Source of the DNA: Bacteroidales bacterium
GTDB taxonomy: Bacteria; Bacteroidota; Bacteroidia; Bacteroidales; Muribaculaceae
Reading direction: 5' to 3'
NCBI GenBank assembly: GCA_900752535.1
Contig: CAADVV010000469.1
Span: 1-6,086 of the forward strand
Length of the DNA: 6,086 nucleotides
How positions within the stretch are numbered: the first letter of the stretch is position 1; every line of letters starts with the position of its first letter. The notes beneath the pieces were generated by a model. The model ran no database searches, was not told the origin of the DNA, and saw nothing but the letters and a program-made list of their open reading frames with translations. This document shows, piece by piece, positions 1 through 6,086 of this stretch. Position numbers and translations under genes: made by a program.

Positions 1-630
1 GAGCGTGAACAGCTCACAACCTAGATTTCAATCTACGACAACCTGGCCGCACTGTTTGACGCCCTGCGCCGCGTCAACACCGTCATTTTCGACCTTGACC
101 GCGACATGTGGATGTATATCTCCATGGAGTATTTCAAACAGCGCATCAAGGCCGGCGAGGTCGGATCATCGGCCATGCCCCACAAGGTCAACCCGATTGA
201 CTACGAGAACTCGGAGGGCAACCTCGGCATCGCCAACGCCATCCTGGCCCATCTGGCCCAGAAACTGCCTGTATCACGTCTGCAACGTGACCTGACCGAC
301 TCAACTGTTCTACGCAACGTCGGTGTGCCCCTGGCCCACACCATCATAGCCATCGAAAGCACCCTAAAGGGTCTGGGCAAACTGATACTCAACCGCGAGG
401 CCATCGACCGCGACCTCGACTCGATGTGGAACGTCGTGGCCGAAGGCATTCAGACCATACTGCGTCGCGAAGGCTATCCCCACCCCTACGAGACCCTCAA
501 GCAGCTGACACGCGTCAACACCGCCGTCACCGCCGAGAGCATCGCCTCGTTTATCGACACCCTCGAGGTCAGCGACGCCGTCAAGGCCGAGCTGAAACGT
601 CTGTCGCCCCACACCTACACCGGCTATTAA
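1..630 (+). CDS. purB: Adenylosuccinate lyase, C-terminal part, with in-frame TAG (left end outside window)
   Basis: Cytosolic homotetrameric lyase that removes fumarate from SAICAR and from adenylosuccinate, two steps of purine/AMP synthesis. Reading frame 1 is open at the left edge and ends at TAA 628-630, giving roughly the last 45% of a ~450-residue protein. The fumarase/ASL superfamily signature loop SSAMPHKVNP lies at 166-195 and carries the flexible-loop serines that include the catalytic base. It is followed by SEGNLGIANA and the conserved LPVSRLQRDLTDSTVLRN block (about 265-318), then the C-terminal helical domain ending YTGY. The first seven codons (EREQLTT) continue the family pattern, but codon 8 is TAG where relatives read TTQIS. 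As written, the chain would stop there; the longest ATG-started remainder begins at 106 and would lack the N-terminal catalytic parts. This is either a real nonsense allele or a sequence error. cvpA follows after 16 nt. Family identity is very secure; intactness is not. Confidence 0.93.
22..24 (+). other. In-frame amber codon in purB at a conserved Gln position
   Basis: The purB frame reads L-T-T-stop-I-S-I-Y-D. E. coli PurB has TTQIEPHD and Bacteroides-type enzymes have TTQIS.YD here, so TAG replaces an expected CAG, a single C-to-T transition. Homology is continuous on both sides in the same frame, so this is a point nonsense change and not a frameshift. The codon lies only 22 nt from the window edge. 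Confidence 0.9.
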
Positions 631-646
631 ATCGGGCTGTTAAACC

Positions 647-1243
647 ATGAGCTGGATTGACATCATAATCGTCGGCGTCTTCGCCTTCGCGGTCGTACGC
701 GGACTGCGTCAGGGCATAATCGGTCAGTTAGGGTCATTGGCAGCCTTCGTACTGGCTCTGATTGCCTGCCGCGCCGGCGGACAGGCCATGGCAGACGCCA
801 TGGGAGGCCTTGTGCCCGACTCGCTCGAAAATACCCCGATGGGGGGCTATATTGCCTCCATATTGGGTGGCGCAATCGTCTATGGCGTTGTCTACTACCT
901 TGTCAGACTTGTGGCACGGTTTATCAGAACCGTCACACATGCCCTGATGCTCGGTCCCGTTGACCGCGCTCTCGGTGCCATATTTTCCGTACTGAAATGG
1001 GGCGTAGGCCTGAGCGTTGTGCTTAACCTGTGGCTTGCGCTCTTTCCAAAGAGCGACTTTGTCAAAGAGTCGACAATCGGTGGCGGCATAGCAGCCGAAA
1101 ACCTCATGGAGCTTGCGCCCTGGACATGGGGACTCGCCACTCACGGCGTTCTTGACAGCGACGACAACGGCGAAGCCGGTGAAGCCGACACCACTGACGC
1201 CGCGGCTGACGGCGAAACCAACAGTGCCGCCGAGACGTTGTAA
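647..1243 (+). CDS. CvpA family integral membrane protein
   Basis: 198-residue inner-membrane protein of the CvpA (colicin V production) family. Family members have about four transmembrane segments; the E. coli member is needed for colicin V production, and the general role is unclear (envelope homeostasis has been proposed). Hydrophobic segments are seen at about residues 3-17, 23-41, 66-89 and 108-132. Family hallmarks are the N-terminal D5 followed by RGLRQGIIGQL (18-28), a glycine-rich pattern like the usual G..KG...Q, and PVDRALGAIF (104-113) before the last segment. Residues 170-198 form an acidic, Ala/Gly/Glu/Asp-rich low-complexity tail with no predicted fold, probably soluble. The ATG at 647 lies 16 nt after the purB stop, has no Shine-Dalgarno sequence, and starts directly at the family N-terminus. 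The 16-nt gap to sufB suggests cotranscription. I withhold a gene symbol because several CvpA paralogues can occur in one genome. Confidence 0.86.
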   Translation: MSWIDIIIVGVFAFAVVRGLRQGIIGQLGSLAAFVLALIACRAGGQAMADAMGGLVPDSLENTPMGGYIASILGGAIVYGVVYYLVRLVARFIRTVTHALMLGPVDRALGAIFSVLKWGVGLSVVLNLWLALFPKSDFVKESTIGGGIAAENLMELAPWTWGLATHGVLDSDDNGEAGEADTTDAAADGETNSAAETL

Positions 1244-1259
1244 CCAATAAAACGACACA

Positions 1260-2714
1260 ATGAGCAAAGAGAAACAGCAGCCCGACGCCATAGGCGATGT
1301 GACCGGCTCGGACTATAAATACGGCTTCACCACCGACATCGAGACCGAGGTAATCCCCACAGGCCTCTCCGAAGACGTCATCAGACTCATCTCGGCCAAA
1401 AAAGGCGAGCCAGAGTGGCTCCTCGACTTCCGTCTGAAAGCCTATCGTCACTGGCTGACGCTGACGCCGCCCCACTGGGCTCATCTCGACATCCCCGAGA
1501 TTGACTTCCAGGCAATAAGCTATTATGCCGCCCCCGTGACCAAGAAAAAGCCGGGCAGTCTCGACGAAGTCGACCCGACTCTGCTCGACACTTTCAACCG
1601 CCTGGGCATACCCCTGGAGGAACAAAAAGTGCTGTCTGGCGTGGCCGTGGACGCTGTGATGGACTCTGTCAGCGTCAAGACCACAGGACGCGACAAACTG
1701 GCCGAAATGGGCATCATCTTCTGCTCGATCTCCGAAGCTGTACGTGACTATCCCGAACTCGTGCGCAAATATCTCGGCAAGGTCGTACCCTATACCGACA
1801 ACTTCTATGCGGCCCTCAACTCGGCGGTCTTCTCTGACGGCTCTTTTGTCTATATCCCCAAGGGAGTGCGCTGCCCGGTGGAGGTGTCGACCTACTTCCG
1901 CATAAACGCTTCAGGTACCGGACAATTTGAGCGCACGCTCATCGTGGCCGACGACGACGCCTACGTCTCATATCTTGAGGGCTGCACAGCCCCGATGCGC
2001 GACGAGAACCAGCTCCATGCCGCCATTGTGGAGATTGTGGTCGAAGACCGCGCCGAGGTCAAATACTCGACCGTCCAGAACTGGTATGCAGGCGACGCCG
2101 AAGGGCGCGGAGGCGTCTACAACTTCGTGACAAAGCGCGGTCTCTGCCGAGGCGACTACTCCAAGCTCTCATGGACCCAGGTTGAGACCGGTTCGGCCAT
2201 CACATGGAAATATCCGAGCTGTGTTCTGGCCGGCGAAGGCTCGACAGGAGAATTCTACAGCGTGGCTGTCACCAACAACCGCCAGCAGGCCGACACAGGC
2301 ACAAAGATGATACATCTCGGACGCAACAGTCGCTCGACCATCGTCTCCAAAGGCATCTCGGCCGGACATTCCCAGAACTCCTACCGCGGTCTGGTGAAAG
2401 TGGCTCCGCAGGCCGACGGCGTCCGCAACTACACTCAATGTGACTCATTGCTGCTCAACTCCCACTGTGGCGCCCACACGTTCCCCTACATCGACGTGAT
2501 GAACGACACAGCCATCGTGGAGCACGAGGCGACAACATCTAAAATCTCCGAAGACCAGCTGTTCTACTGCAACCAGCGCGGCATACCGACCGAAGAGGCC
2601 GTAGCTCTGATTGTCAATGGCTACGCCAAAGAGGTGATGAACAAACTCCCGATGGAGTTTGCTGTCGAGGCCCAGAAACTGCTTGCCATCACACTCGAAG
2701 GCAGCGTGGGATAA
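1260..2714 (+). CDS. sufB: Fe-S cluster assembly scaffold protein SufB
   Basis: Cytosolic scaffold subunit of the SUF system. With the SufC ATPase and SufD it forms the SufBC2D complex, which receives persulfide sulfur from the SufS desulfurase and builds Fe-S clusters. At 484 residues it is close to the 495 of E. coli SufB. The N-terminal part (about 15-170) includes PEWLLDFRLKAY and the SGVAVDAVMDSVSV block. The beta-helix core runs from about FSDGSFVYIPKGVRCP through YLEGCTAP and the CRGDYSKLSWTQVETGSA and GTKMIHLG stretches. The C-terminal region has YTQCDSLL, GAHTFPY, EHEATTSKISEDQLFYC and ends PMEFAVEAQKLLAITLEGSVG minus its last residues in common with relatives. Counting from the C-terminus, C394 matches the E. 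coli acceptor C405, and E423 matches E434, so the assembly site looks intact. The start follows an A-rich stretch (ccaataaaacgacaca). Oddly, no sufC or sufD follows: a strong terminator starts 21 nt after the stop codon. Confidence 0.97.
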   Translation: MSKEKQQPDAIGDVTGSDYKYGFTTDIETEVIPTGLSEDVIRLISAKKGEPEWLLDFRLKAYRHWLTLTPPHWAHLDIPEIDFQAISYYAAPVTKKKPGSLDEVDPTLLDTFNRLGIPLEEQKVLSGVAVDAVMDSVSVKTTGRDKLAEMGIIFCSISEAVRDYPELVRKYLGKVVPYTDNFYAALNSAVFSDGSFVYIPKGVRCPVEVSTYFRINASGTGQFERTLIVADDDAYVSYLEGCTAPMRDENQLHAAIVEIVVEDRAEVKYSTVQNWYAGDAEGRGGVYNFVTKRGLCRGDYSKLSWTQVETGSAITWKYPSCVLAGEGSTGEFYSVAVTNNRQQADTGTKMIHLGRNSRSTIVSKGISAGHSQNSYRGLVKVAPQADGVRNYTQCDSLLLNSHCGAHTFPYIDVMNDTAIVEHEATTSKISEDQLFYCNQRGIPTEEAVALIVNGYAKEVMNKLPMEFAVEAQKLLAITLEGSVG

Positions 2715-2735
2715 CGCCGACCACTCATAGAGTCA

Positions 2736-2772
2736 TTCAGCTCCCGCCCTCCAGACGGGAGCTGAACTTTTT
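2736..2772 (+). terminator. Rho-independent terminator after sufB
   Basis: A perfect 11-bp inverted repeat, TTCAGCTCCCG (2736-2746) and CGGGAGCTGAA (2756-2766), encloses a 9-nt loop and is followed by CTTTTT (2767-2772). Strong GC core plus U-tract is the textbook intrinsic terminator. There is no U-tract on the opposite strand, so it acts for the + strand only. It closes the purB-cvpA-sufB unit and insulates recJ from it. Confidence 0.93.
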
Positions 2773-2830
2773 GGGCCGAATAGGGCCAATAGACCGGAGA
2801 GCTACTATTAAAAAACATTAACGCGAAGAT

Positions 2831-2856
2831 TTTGTCACACGGATTTGCTAACTTTG
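2831..2856 (+). promoter_or_regulatory. Probable Bacteroidota promoter for recJ-recQ
   Basis: TAACTTTG at 2849-2856 is an exact match to the Bacteroidota -7 consensus TAnnTTTG, followed by the common CA. A TTTG at 2831-2834 could be the -33 element, but the 14-nt gap is shorter than the usual ~19-21 nt, so the -33 half is doubtful. An AT-rich stretch lies just upstream. Transcription would begin near 2862-2866, leaving a leader of about 195 nt before recJ. Location just after a terminator and before a new gene pair supports the call. Confidence 0.6.
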
Positions 2857-2891
2857 CAATTGAGTATATCCAGGCGTGACAGGATAGCATT

Positions 2892-2907
2892 GCGCCCGAC
2901 CGGGCGC
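2892..2907 (+). other. GC-rich hairpin in the recJ leader
   Basis: GCGCCC (2892-2897) and GGGCGC (2902-2907) pair perfectly across a GACC loop, about 30 nt into the predicted leader. No U-tract follows, so it is not a simple terminator. GACCGGG (2898-2904), spanning its loop and 3' arm, is also fully complementary to CCCGGTC at 2952-2958, so two mutually exclusive folds are possible. No known riboswitch class is recognised; regulatory meaning is speculative. Confidence 0.4.
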
Positions 2908-3036
2908 CCTCCCCTCAAACCTCTAATCCTGAGTCGGTCAGACACATCAAACCCGGTCTCCTCACCGTTTGTCAAAGACCACGCCGACGCTGCTCACCAC
3001 GCGCCATTCATCACTACAGAAGGCGCCGACGGCTTG

Positions 3037-3058
3037 AAAAAAATAAAAAAACATATAA
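3037..3058 (+). promoter_or_regulatory. A-rich translation initiation region of recJ
   Basis: The 22 nt directly before the recJ ATG are almost all A and T with no Shine-Dalgarno motif. Bacteroidota genes typically rely on unstructured, A-rich upstream sequence instead of a Shine-Dalgarno pairing, so this supports ATG 3059 as the true start. Confidence 0.6.
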
Positions 3059-4786
3059 ATGACTCGTAAATGGAATTACGAACCCTTGACATCAGAAGAG
3101 CAGCGGCTGGAGACCGGTCTGGCACAGCACTACCCCGGTGCGCCCGTAATTAGCGAGTTGCTTGTGCAGCGCGGCATTACGACCGTGGATGAAGCTGAAA
3201 AGTTTTTCCACCCGTCGCTGCGCGACATGCACGACCCGTTTCTTATGCCCGGAATGCAGACAGCCGTTGACCGGCTCAACAAAGCATTGGGTTCAAAGGA
3301 GAGAATCATGGTCTATGGCGACTATGACGTCGACGGCACGACAGCCGTGGCGCTCGTCTATCGCTATCTCCAGACGTTCTACTCCAACATCGACTACTAT
3401 ATCCCGTCGCGCGAAGACGAGGGATACGGCATCTCATATGCCACCATCGACATGGCCGCAAGCCAGGGTGTGAAGCTCATCATCATCCTCGACTGCGGCA
3501 TCAAGGCCATCGATGAAATCGCCTATGCCAAGACCAAAGGCGTCGATTTCATCATCTGTGACCATCACGTGCCCGACGACCGCCTCCCCGAGGCTGCCGC
3601 CATCCTCAACCCCAAACTCGAAGGGAGCACCTATCCGTGTCCCCATCTGAGCGGCTGCGGCGTCGGATACAAGTTCATGCAGGCTTTCGCCGCCTCAAAC
3701 CAGATTGACACTGCCGAACTCGAAGGCATGCTCGACCTGGTGGCCGTCTCCATCGCCGCCGACCTCGTGCCGATGGTCGACGAAAACCGTATCATGACCT
3801 ATCACGGTCTGCGCCGGCTCAACTCCAACCCCAATCTGGGTCTGCGCGCCATAATACGCATCTGCGGGCTCTCGGGACGCGAAATCACAATTAGCGACGT
3901 CATCTTCAAAATCGGCCCGCGCATCAACGCCTCGGGTCGCATGCAGAGCGGCATCGAAGCCGTCGAACTGCTTGTGGCTCGCGACAGCGCCGACGCCATG
4001 AGGCGGGCACGCGCCATCGACCAGTACAACCAGGACCGCAAGGAGCTTGACAAACGCATCACAGAGGAGGCAAACGCCATCATCAGCAAACGCACCGACG
4101 AGGAGAACAACCGCAAGTCGATTGTCATATACAACAAAGACTGGCACCGCGGCATCATCGGCATCGTGGCTTCGCGTCTGACCGAACTCTACTACAAGCC
4201 GTCGGTTGTGCTGACATTCTCCAACGGACTTGCCACAGGCTCGTCGCGTTCGGTGCAGGGCTTTGACGTCTACCGCGCCGTCGACTCGGCACGCGACCTG
4301 CTCGAGAACTTCGGAGGCCATACATACGCTGTCGGCCTGTCGCTCAAAGAGGAGAATATCCCGGAGTTTACACGCCGCTTCGAGGAATATGTCGAGAAAA
4401 ACATCCTGCCATCTCAACGTCAGCCACTGCTCGAGATTGACTCCGTCATCTCGTTCAGCGAGATTTCGCCGACCTTCCTGTCGATGCTGCGCCGCTTCAA
4501 TCCCTTCGGTCCCGGCAACCAGAAACCTGTGTTCTGCACACGTGCCGTCAAAGACTTCGGCACGAGCAAACTCGTCGGACGCCATCTTGAGCACATCAAG
4601 CTTGAGCTCGTCGACGACACCTCAGGCAAGGTCTATAACGGCATTGCTTTCAACATGGCCCGCTATTTCGACCACATCCATCAGGGACTGCCGTTTGACA
4701 TCTGCTACACCATCGAGGACAACAAGCATCACGCCTCGGCCGGAGCCATACAGCTGCTCATCAAGGAGATTCATCTGACGAAATGA
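3059..4786 (+). CDS. recJ: Single-stranded-DNA-specific exonuclease RecJ
   Basis: Metal-dependent 5'-3' exonuclease on single-stranded DNA, acting in the cytoplasm in RecF-pathway recombination, mismatch repair and base excision repair. At 575 residues it matches E. coli RecJ (577). DHH-phosphoesterase motifs appear in order: VYGDYDVDGTTA with D88, D90 and D92; ILDCGI with D145; ICDHHVPDD with D168, H169 and H170; the LSGCGVGYKF block near 197-206; and LDLVAVSIAADLVPM with D235. The DHHA1 half follows with GPRINASGRM (286-295), WHRGIIGIVASRL (362-374), TGSSRS (393-398) and the FGGH motif (418-421). A C-terminal OB-like domain begins near ISPTFLSMLRRFNPFGPGN. All catalytic metal ligands I can identify are present. 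The start follows an A-rich tract. The TGA overlaps the recQ ATG by 4 nt (ATGA), implying cotranscription and probably coupled translation with the partner helicase. Confidence 0.97.
   Translation: MTRKWNYEPLTSEEQRLETGLAQHYPGAPVISELLVQRGITTVDEAEKFFHPSLRDMHDPFLMPGMQTAVDRLNKALGSKERIMVYGDYDVDGTTAVALVYRYLQTFYSNIDYYIPSREDEGYGISYATIDMAASQGVKLIIILDCGIKAIDEIAYAKTKGVDFIICDHHVPDDRLPEAAAILNPKLEGSTYPCPHLSGCGVGYKFMQAFAASNQIDTAELEGMLDLVAVSIAADLVPMVDENRIMTYHGLRRLNSNPNLGLRAIIRICGLSGREITISDVIFKIGPRINASGRMQSGIEAVELLVARDSADAMRRARAIDQYNQDRKELDKRITEEANAIISKRTDEENNRKSIVIYNKDWHRGIIGIVASRLTELYYKPSVVLTFSNGLATGSSRSVQGFDVYRAVDSARDLLENFGGHTYAVGLSLKEENIPEFTRRFEEYVEKNILPSQRQPLLEIDSVISFSEISPTFLSMLRRFNPFGPGNQKPVFCTRAVKDFGTSKLVGRHLEHIKLELVDDTSGKVYNGIAFNMARYFDHIHQGLPFDICYTIEDNKHHASAGAIQLLIKEIHLTK
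4783..4786 (+). other. ATGA start-stop overlap joining recJ and recQ
   Basis: The recQ ATG (4783-4785) shares its bases with the recJ TGA (4784-4786). Such 4-nt overlaps usually mean that a ribosome ending recJ can re-initiate on recQ, which would keep the nuclease and helicase in fixed proportion. Confidence 0.85.
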
Positions 4787-6086
4787 CCGCCGAAGAAGCC
4801 TCGGCAAAAGCCCTTGCGCTCCTGCGCAAACACTGGGGCTATGACGCTTTCAGGCCCATGCAGCAAGAGATCATTGTCTCCGTGCTGCTTGGCCACGACA
4901 CCCTGGGGCTGCTGCCCACAGGCGGTGGCAAGTCGATAACATTTCAGGTGCCTGCGCTGGCTCTCGACGGGCTAACGGTGGTAGTCACACCACTGATATC
5001 GCTGATGAAGGACCAGGTCGACAACCTCAGGCGCATAGGTGTGCGCGCCATCTACTTTCACAGCGGCCTGACTGCCCGCGAAAACCGGCTGGCACTCGAC
5101 CGCTGTCGCCTGGGCAAAGTGAAAATCGTCTACGTCTCGCCCGAGAAGCTGCGCACAGAATCATTTATCGACAATCTTCGACACATGACCGTCAGGCTCA
5201 TCGTCGTGGATGAGGCCCACTGCATCTCGCAGTGGGGCTATGACTTCAGGCCCTCATACTTGCGCATAGCTGAGCTGCGCGGGCTGTTCCCCGACGTACC
5301 TGTGCTCGCCCTGACAGCCTCAGCCACGCCCGAGGTTGTCGACGACATCATGACGCGGCTTGAGTTCAGAGCACGCAATCTCTACGCCCGCAGTTTCACC
5401 CGCGACAATCTCTCATATATCGTGCGTTACGCCGACTTCAAAGACGACCGGCTGATGCGCGTGCTGACCAACACCTCCGGTTCGGCCATTGTCTACGTAC
5501 GCTCGCGCCGCCGCACACGCGAGATTGCCGAGATGCTCACGTCTCGCGGCATTTCGGCCGCCTCCTATCACGCCGGGCTGACGCCCGAAGACAAAAACGA
5601 ACGCCAGAATCTCTGGAAAGAGGGCCGCATACGCGTCATGGTCGCCACAAATGCCTTTGGCATGGGCATCGACAAGCCGGACGTCAGGACAGTCATACAC
5701 ATGGACGTGCCTCCCTCGCTTGAAGAATACTATCAGGAAGCCGGTCGCGCCGGACGTGACGGTCTGCCGGCGTTTGCCGTGCTGATAGCCTCCAAGACCG
5801 ACAAAGCCATGCTGACACGCCGTCTCTCCGAGGCTTTCCCGCCAAAAGATCAGATAAGGCGCGTCTATGAACTTGTCGGCAACTTTCTTGACGTAGCCGT
5901 CGGCTCTGGCTTCGGCCATCTCTATGAATTCAATTTCGAGAAATTCTGCCTCACCTACGGCCTCCAGCCGGCTCCGACACGCGCGGCGCTACTGATACTG
6001 ACGCGTACGGGCTACATTGAATATGTCGACGAAGTGGCCACTCGCTCGCGCCTGATGGTTGTCCTCGACAAAAACGAGCTCTATGC
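4783..6086 (+). CDS. recQ: ATP-dependent DNA helicase, RecQ family (right end outside window)
   Basis: Superfamily 2 3'-5' DNA helicase that unwinds DNA for repair; it supplies single strands to RecJ in RecF-type recombination. The open frame begins at the ATG overlapping the recJ stop and runs 434 codons to the window edge without a stop. Motifs: FRPMQQE (23-29, motif 0), PTGGGKS (45-51, Walker A, K50), DEAH (143-146) followed by the aromatic-rich loop CISQWGYDFRPSY (147-159), LTASATP (177-183, motif III), IVYVRSR (236-242, motif IV), VATNAFGMGIDKPDVR (287-302, motif V) and QEAGRAGRDG (318-327, motif VI with both arginines). After motif VI, residues 328-434 contain one cysteine (C389), so the four-cysteine zinc site of E. 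coli-type RecQ is missing from the visible part; the KDQIRRVYELVGNFLDVAVGSG-like segment is instead typical of a RecQ subtype I associate with Bacteroidota. An AAGGAG at 4763-4768 is probably chance, being 14 nt from the ATG. Confidence 0.94.
   Translation, partial: MTAEEASAKALALLRKHWGYDAFRPMQQEIIVSVLLGHDTLGLLPTGGGKSITFQVPALALDGLTVVVTPLISLMKDQVDNLRRIGVRAIYFHSGLTARENRLALDRCRLGKVKIVYVSPEKLRTESFIDNLRHMTVRLIVVDEAHCISQWGYDFRPSYLRIAELRGLFPDVPVLALTASATPEVVDDIMTRLEFRARNLYARSFTRDNLSYIVRYADFKDDRLMRVLTNTSGSAIVYVRSRRRTREIAEMLTSRGISAASYHAGLTPEDKNERQNLWKEGRIRVMVATNAFGMGIDKPDVRTVIHMDVPPSLEEYYQEAGRAGRDGLPAFAVLIASKTDKAMLTRRLSEAFPPKDQIRRVYELVGNFLDVAVGSGFGHLYEFNFEKFCLTYGLQPAPTRAALLILTRTGYIEYVDEVATRSRLMVVLDKNELY

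Larger units (their letters stand above)
2715..3058 (+). other. Intergenic region between sufB and recJ
   Basis: This 344-nt gap has no convincing gene. In order it holds the sufB terminator, a short imperfect tandem duplication (GGGCCGAATAG 2773-2783, GGGCCAATAG 2783-2792), an AT-rich stretch (about 2802-2833), a Bacteroidota-type -7 element (2849-2856), a GC-rich hairpin (2892-2907), a C-rich and purine-poor stretch (about 2905-3015), and an A-rich tract directly before recJ. An open frame beginning at a TTG inside the promoter and running 11 nt into recJ has no ATG and no recognisable protein features, so I read this segment as an untranslated leader. Confidence 0.75.

Noticed and set aside
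734..1291. 185-codon minus-strand open frame over cvpA and the sufB start
   Set aside because: Antisense to a well-supported membrane protein, rich in Cys, His and Gly in a way typical of shadow frames, and with no promoter.
3016..3055. Possible minus-strand terminator (GC-rich segment with a T-run when read in reverse)
   Set aside because: The pairing arms (GCC/GGC around GAC) are too short for a stable stem, the T-run would come before the GC-rich segment on that strand, and no minus-strand gene needs it.
2845..3069. 74-codon plus-strand frame between sufB and recJ
   Set aside because: It starts at a TTG inside the promoter-like element, has no ATG, has an Arg/Pro-rich composition without domain features, and overlaps recJ. 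A leader peptide cannot be excluded but nothing supports it.
3695..4594. Long open frame (299 codons) on the minus strand inside recJ
   Set aside because: recJ has all its motifs in order over the same bases. The antisense frame has no recognisable motif and arises from the C/G-biased codon pattern.
4763..4768. AAGGAG as a ribosome binding site for recQ
   Set aside because: It is 14 nt from the start, encodes part of RecJ, and Bacteroidota rarely use Shine-Dalgarno pairing. Coupling through ATGA is the better explanation.
5413..5919. 168-codon minus-strand open frame
   Set aside because: It lies fully inside the helicase domain of recQ, where motifs IV-VI are intact. No independent support.
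1..6086. CRISPR arrays, insertion sequences, tRNA or rRNA genes, phage or defence genes
   Set aside because: No spaced repeats, terminal inverted repeats, transposase motifs or tRNA-like clover-leaf sequence were seen. Nearly all bases are accounted for by five housekeeping genes.

Overview
The window is ordinary housekeeping DNA from a Bacteroidota bacterium, most likely a fairly GC-rich member of the order Bacteroidales (Muribaculaceae- or Rikenellaceae-like; the family is a guess). Three things point there: the proteins resemble Bacteroides-type versions of PurB, SufB, RecJ and RecQ as I remember them; gene starts have A-rich, Shine-Dalgarno-poor upstream sequence; and the intergenic region holds a perfect copy of the Bacteroidota -7 promoter element (TAnnTTTG). 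All genes are on the + strand.

Layout. (1) Positions 1-630 hold the C-terminal half of purB (adenylosuccinate lyase), already open at the left edge, with an in-frame amber codon (TAG, 22-24) exactly where the family has a conserved glutamine. (2) 647-1243 is a CvpA-family inner-membrane protein. (3) 1260-2714 is sufB, the scaffold subunit of the SUF iron-sulfur cluster assembly system. Gaps of only 16 nt between these three suggest one transcription unit, which ends at a strong intrinsic terminator (2736-2772) straight after sufB. (4) 2715-3058 is a non-coding gap with the terminator, a promoter-like site and a probable leader of about 195 nt. (5) 3059-4786 is recJ (5'-3' single-strand exonuclease), overlapping by ATGA with (6) recQ (4783 to the right edge, incomplete), a RecQ-family helicase.

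How the genes fit together. The first block mixes purine synthesis, a membrane protein and Fe-S assembly; these share transcription rather than an obvious pathway. The second is a functional pair: RecQ unwinds DNA and RecJ degrades the 5'-ended strand in RecF-type recombinational repair, and the overlap suggests coupled translation.

I found no mobile element, CRISPR array, tRNA, rRNA or clear novel system. The points most worth a second look are the amber codon in purB, sufB being cut off by a terminator with no sufC behind it, the recJ leader, and the RecQ variant whose visible part lacks the usual zinc-binding cysteine cluster.
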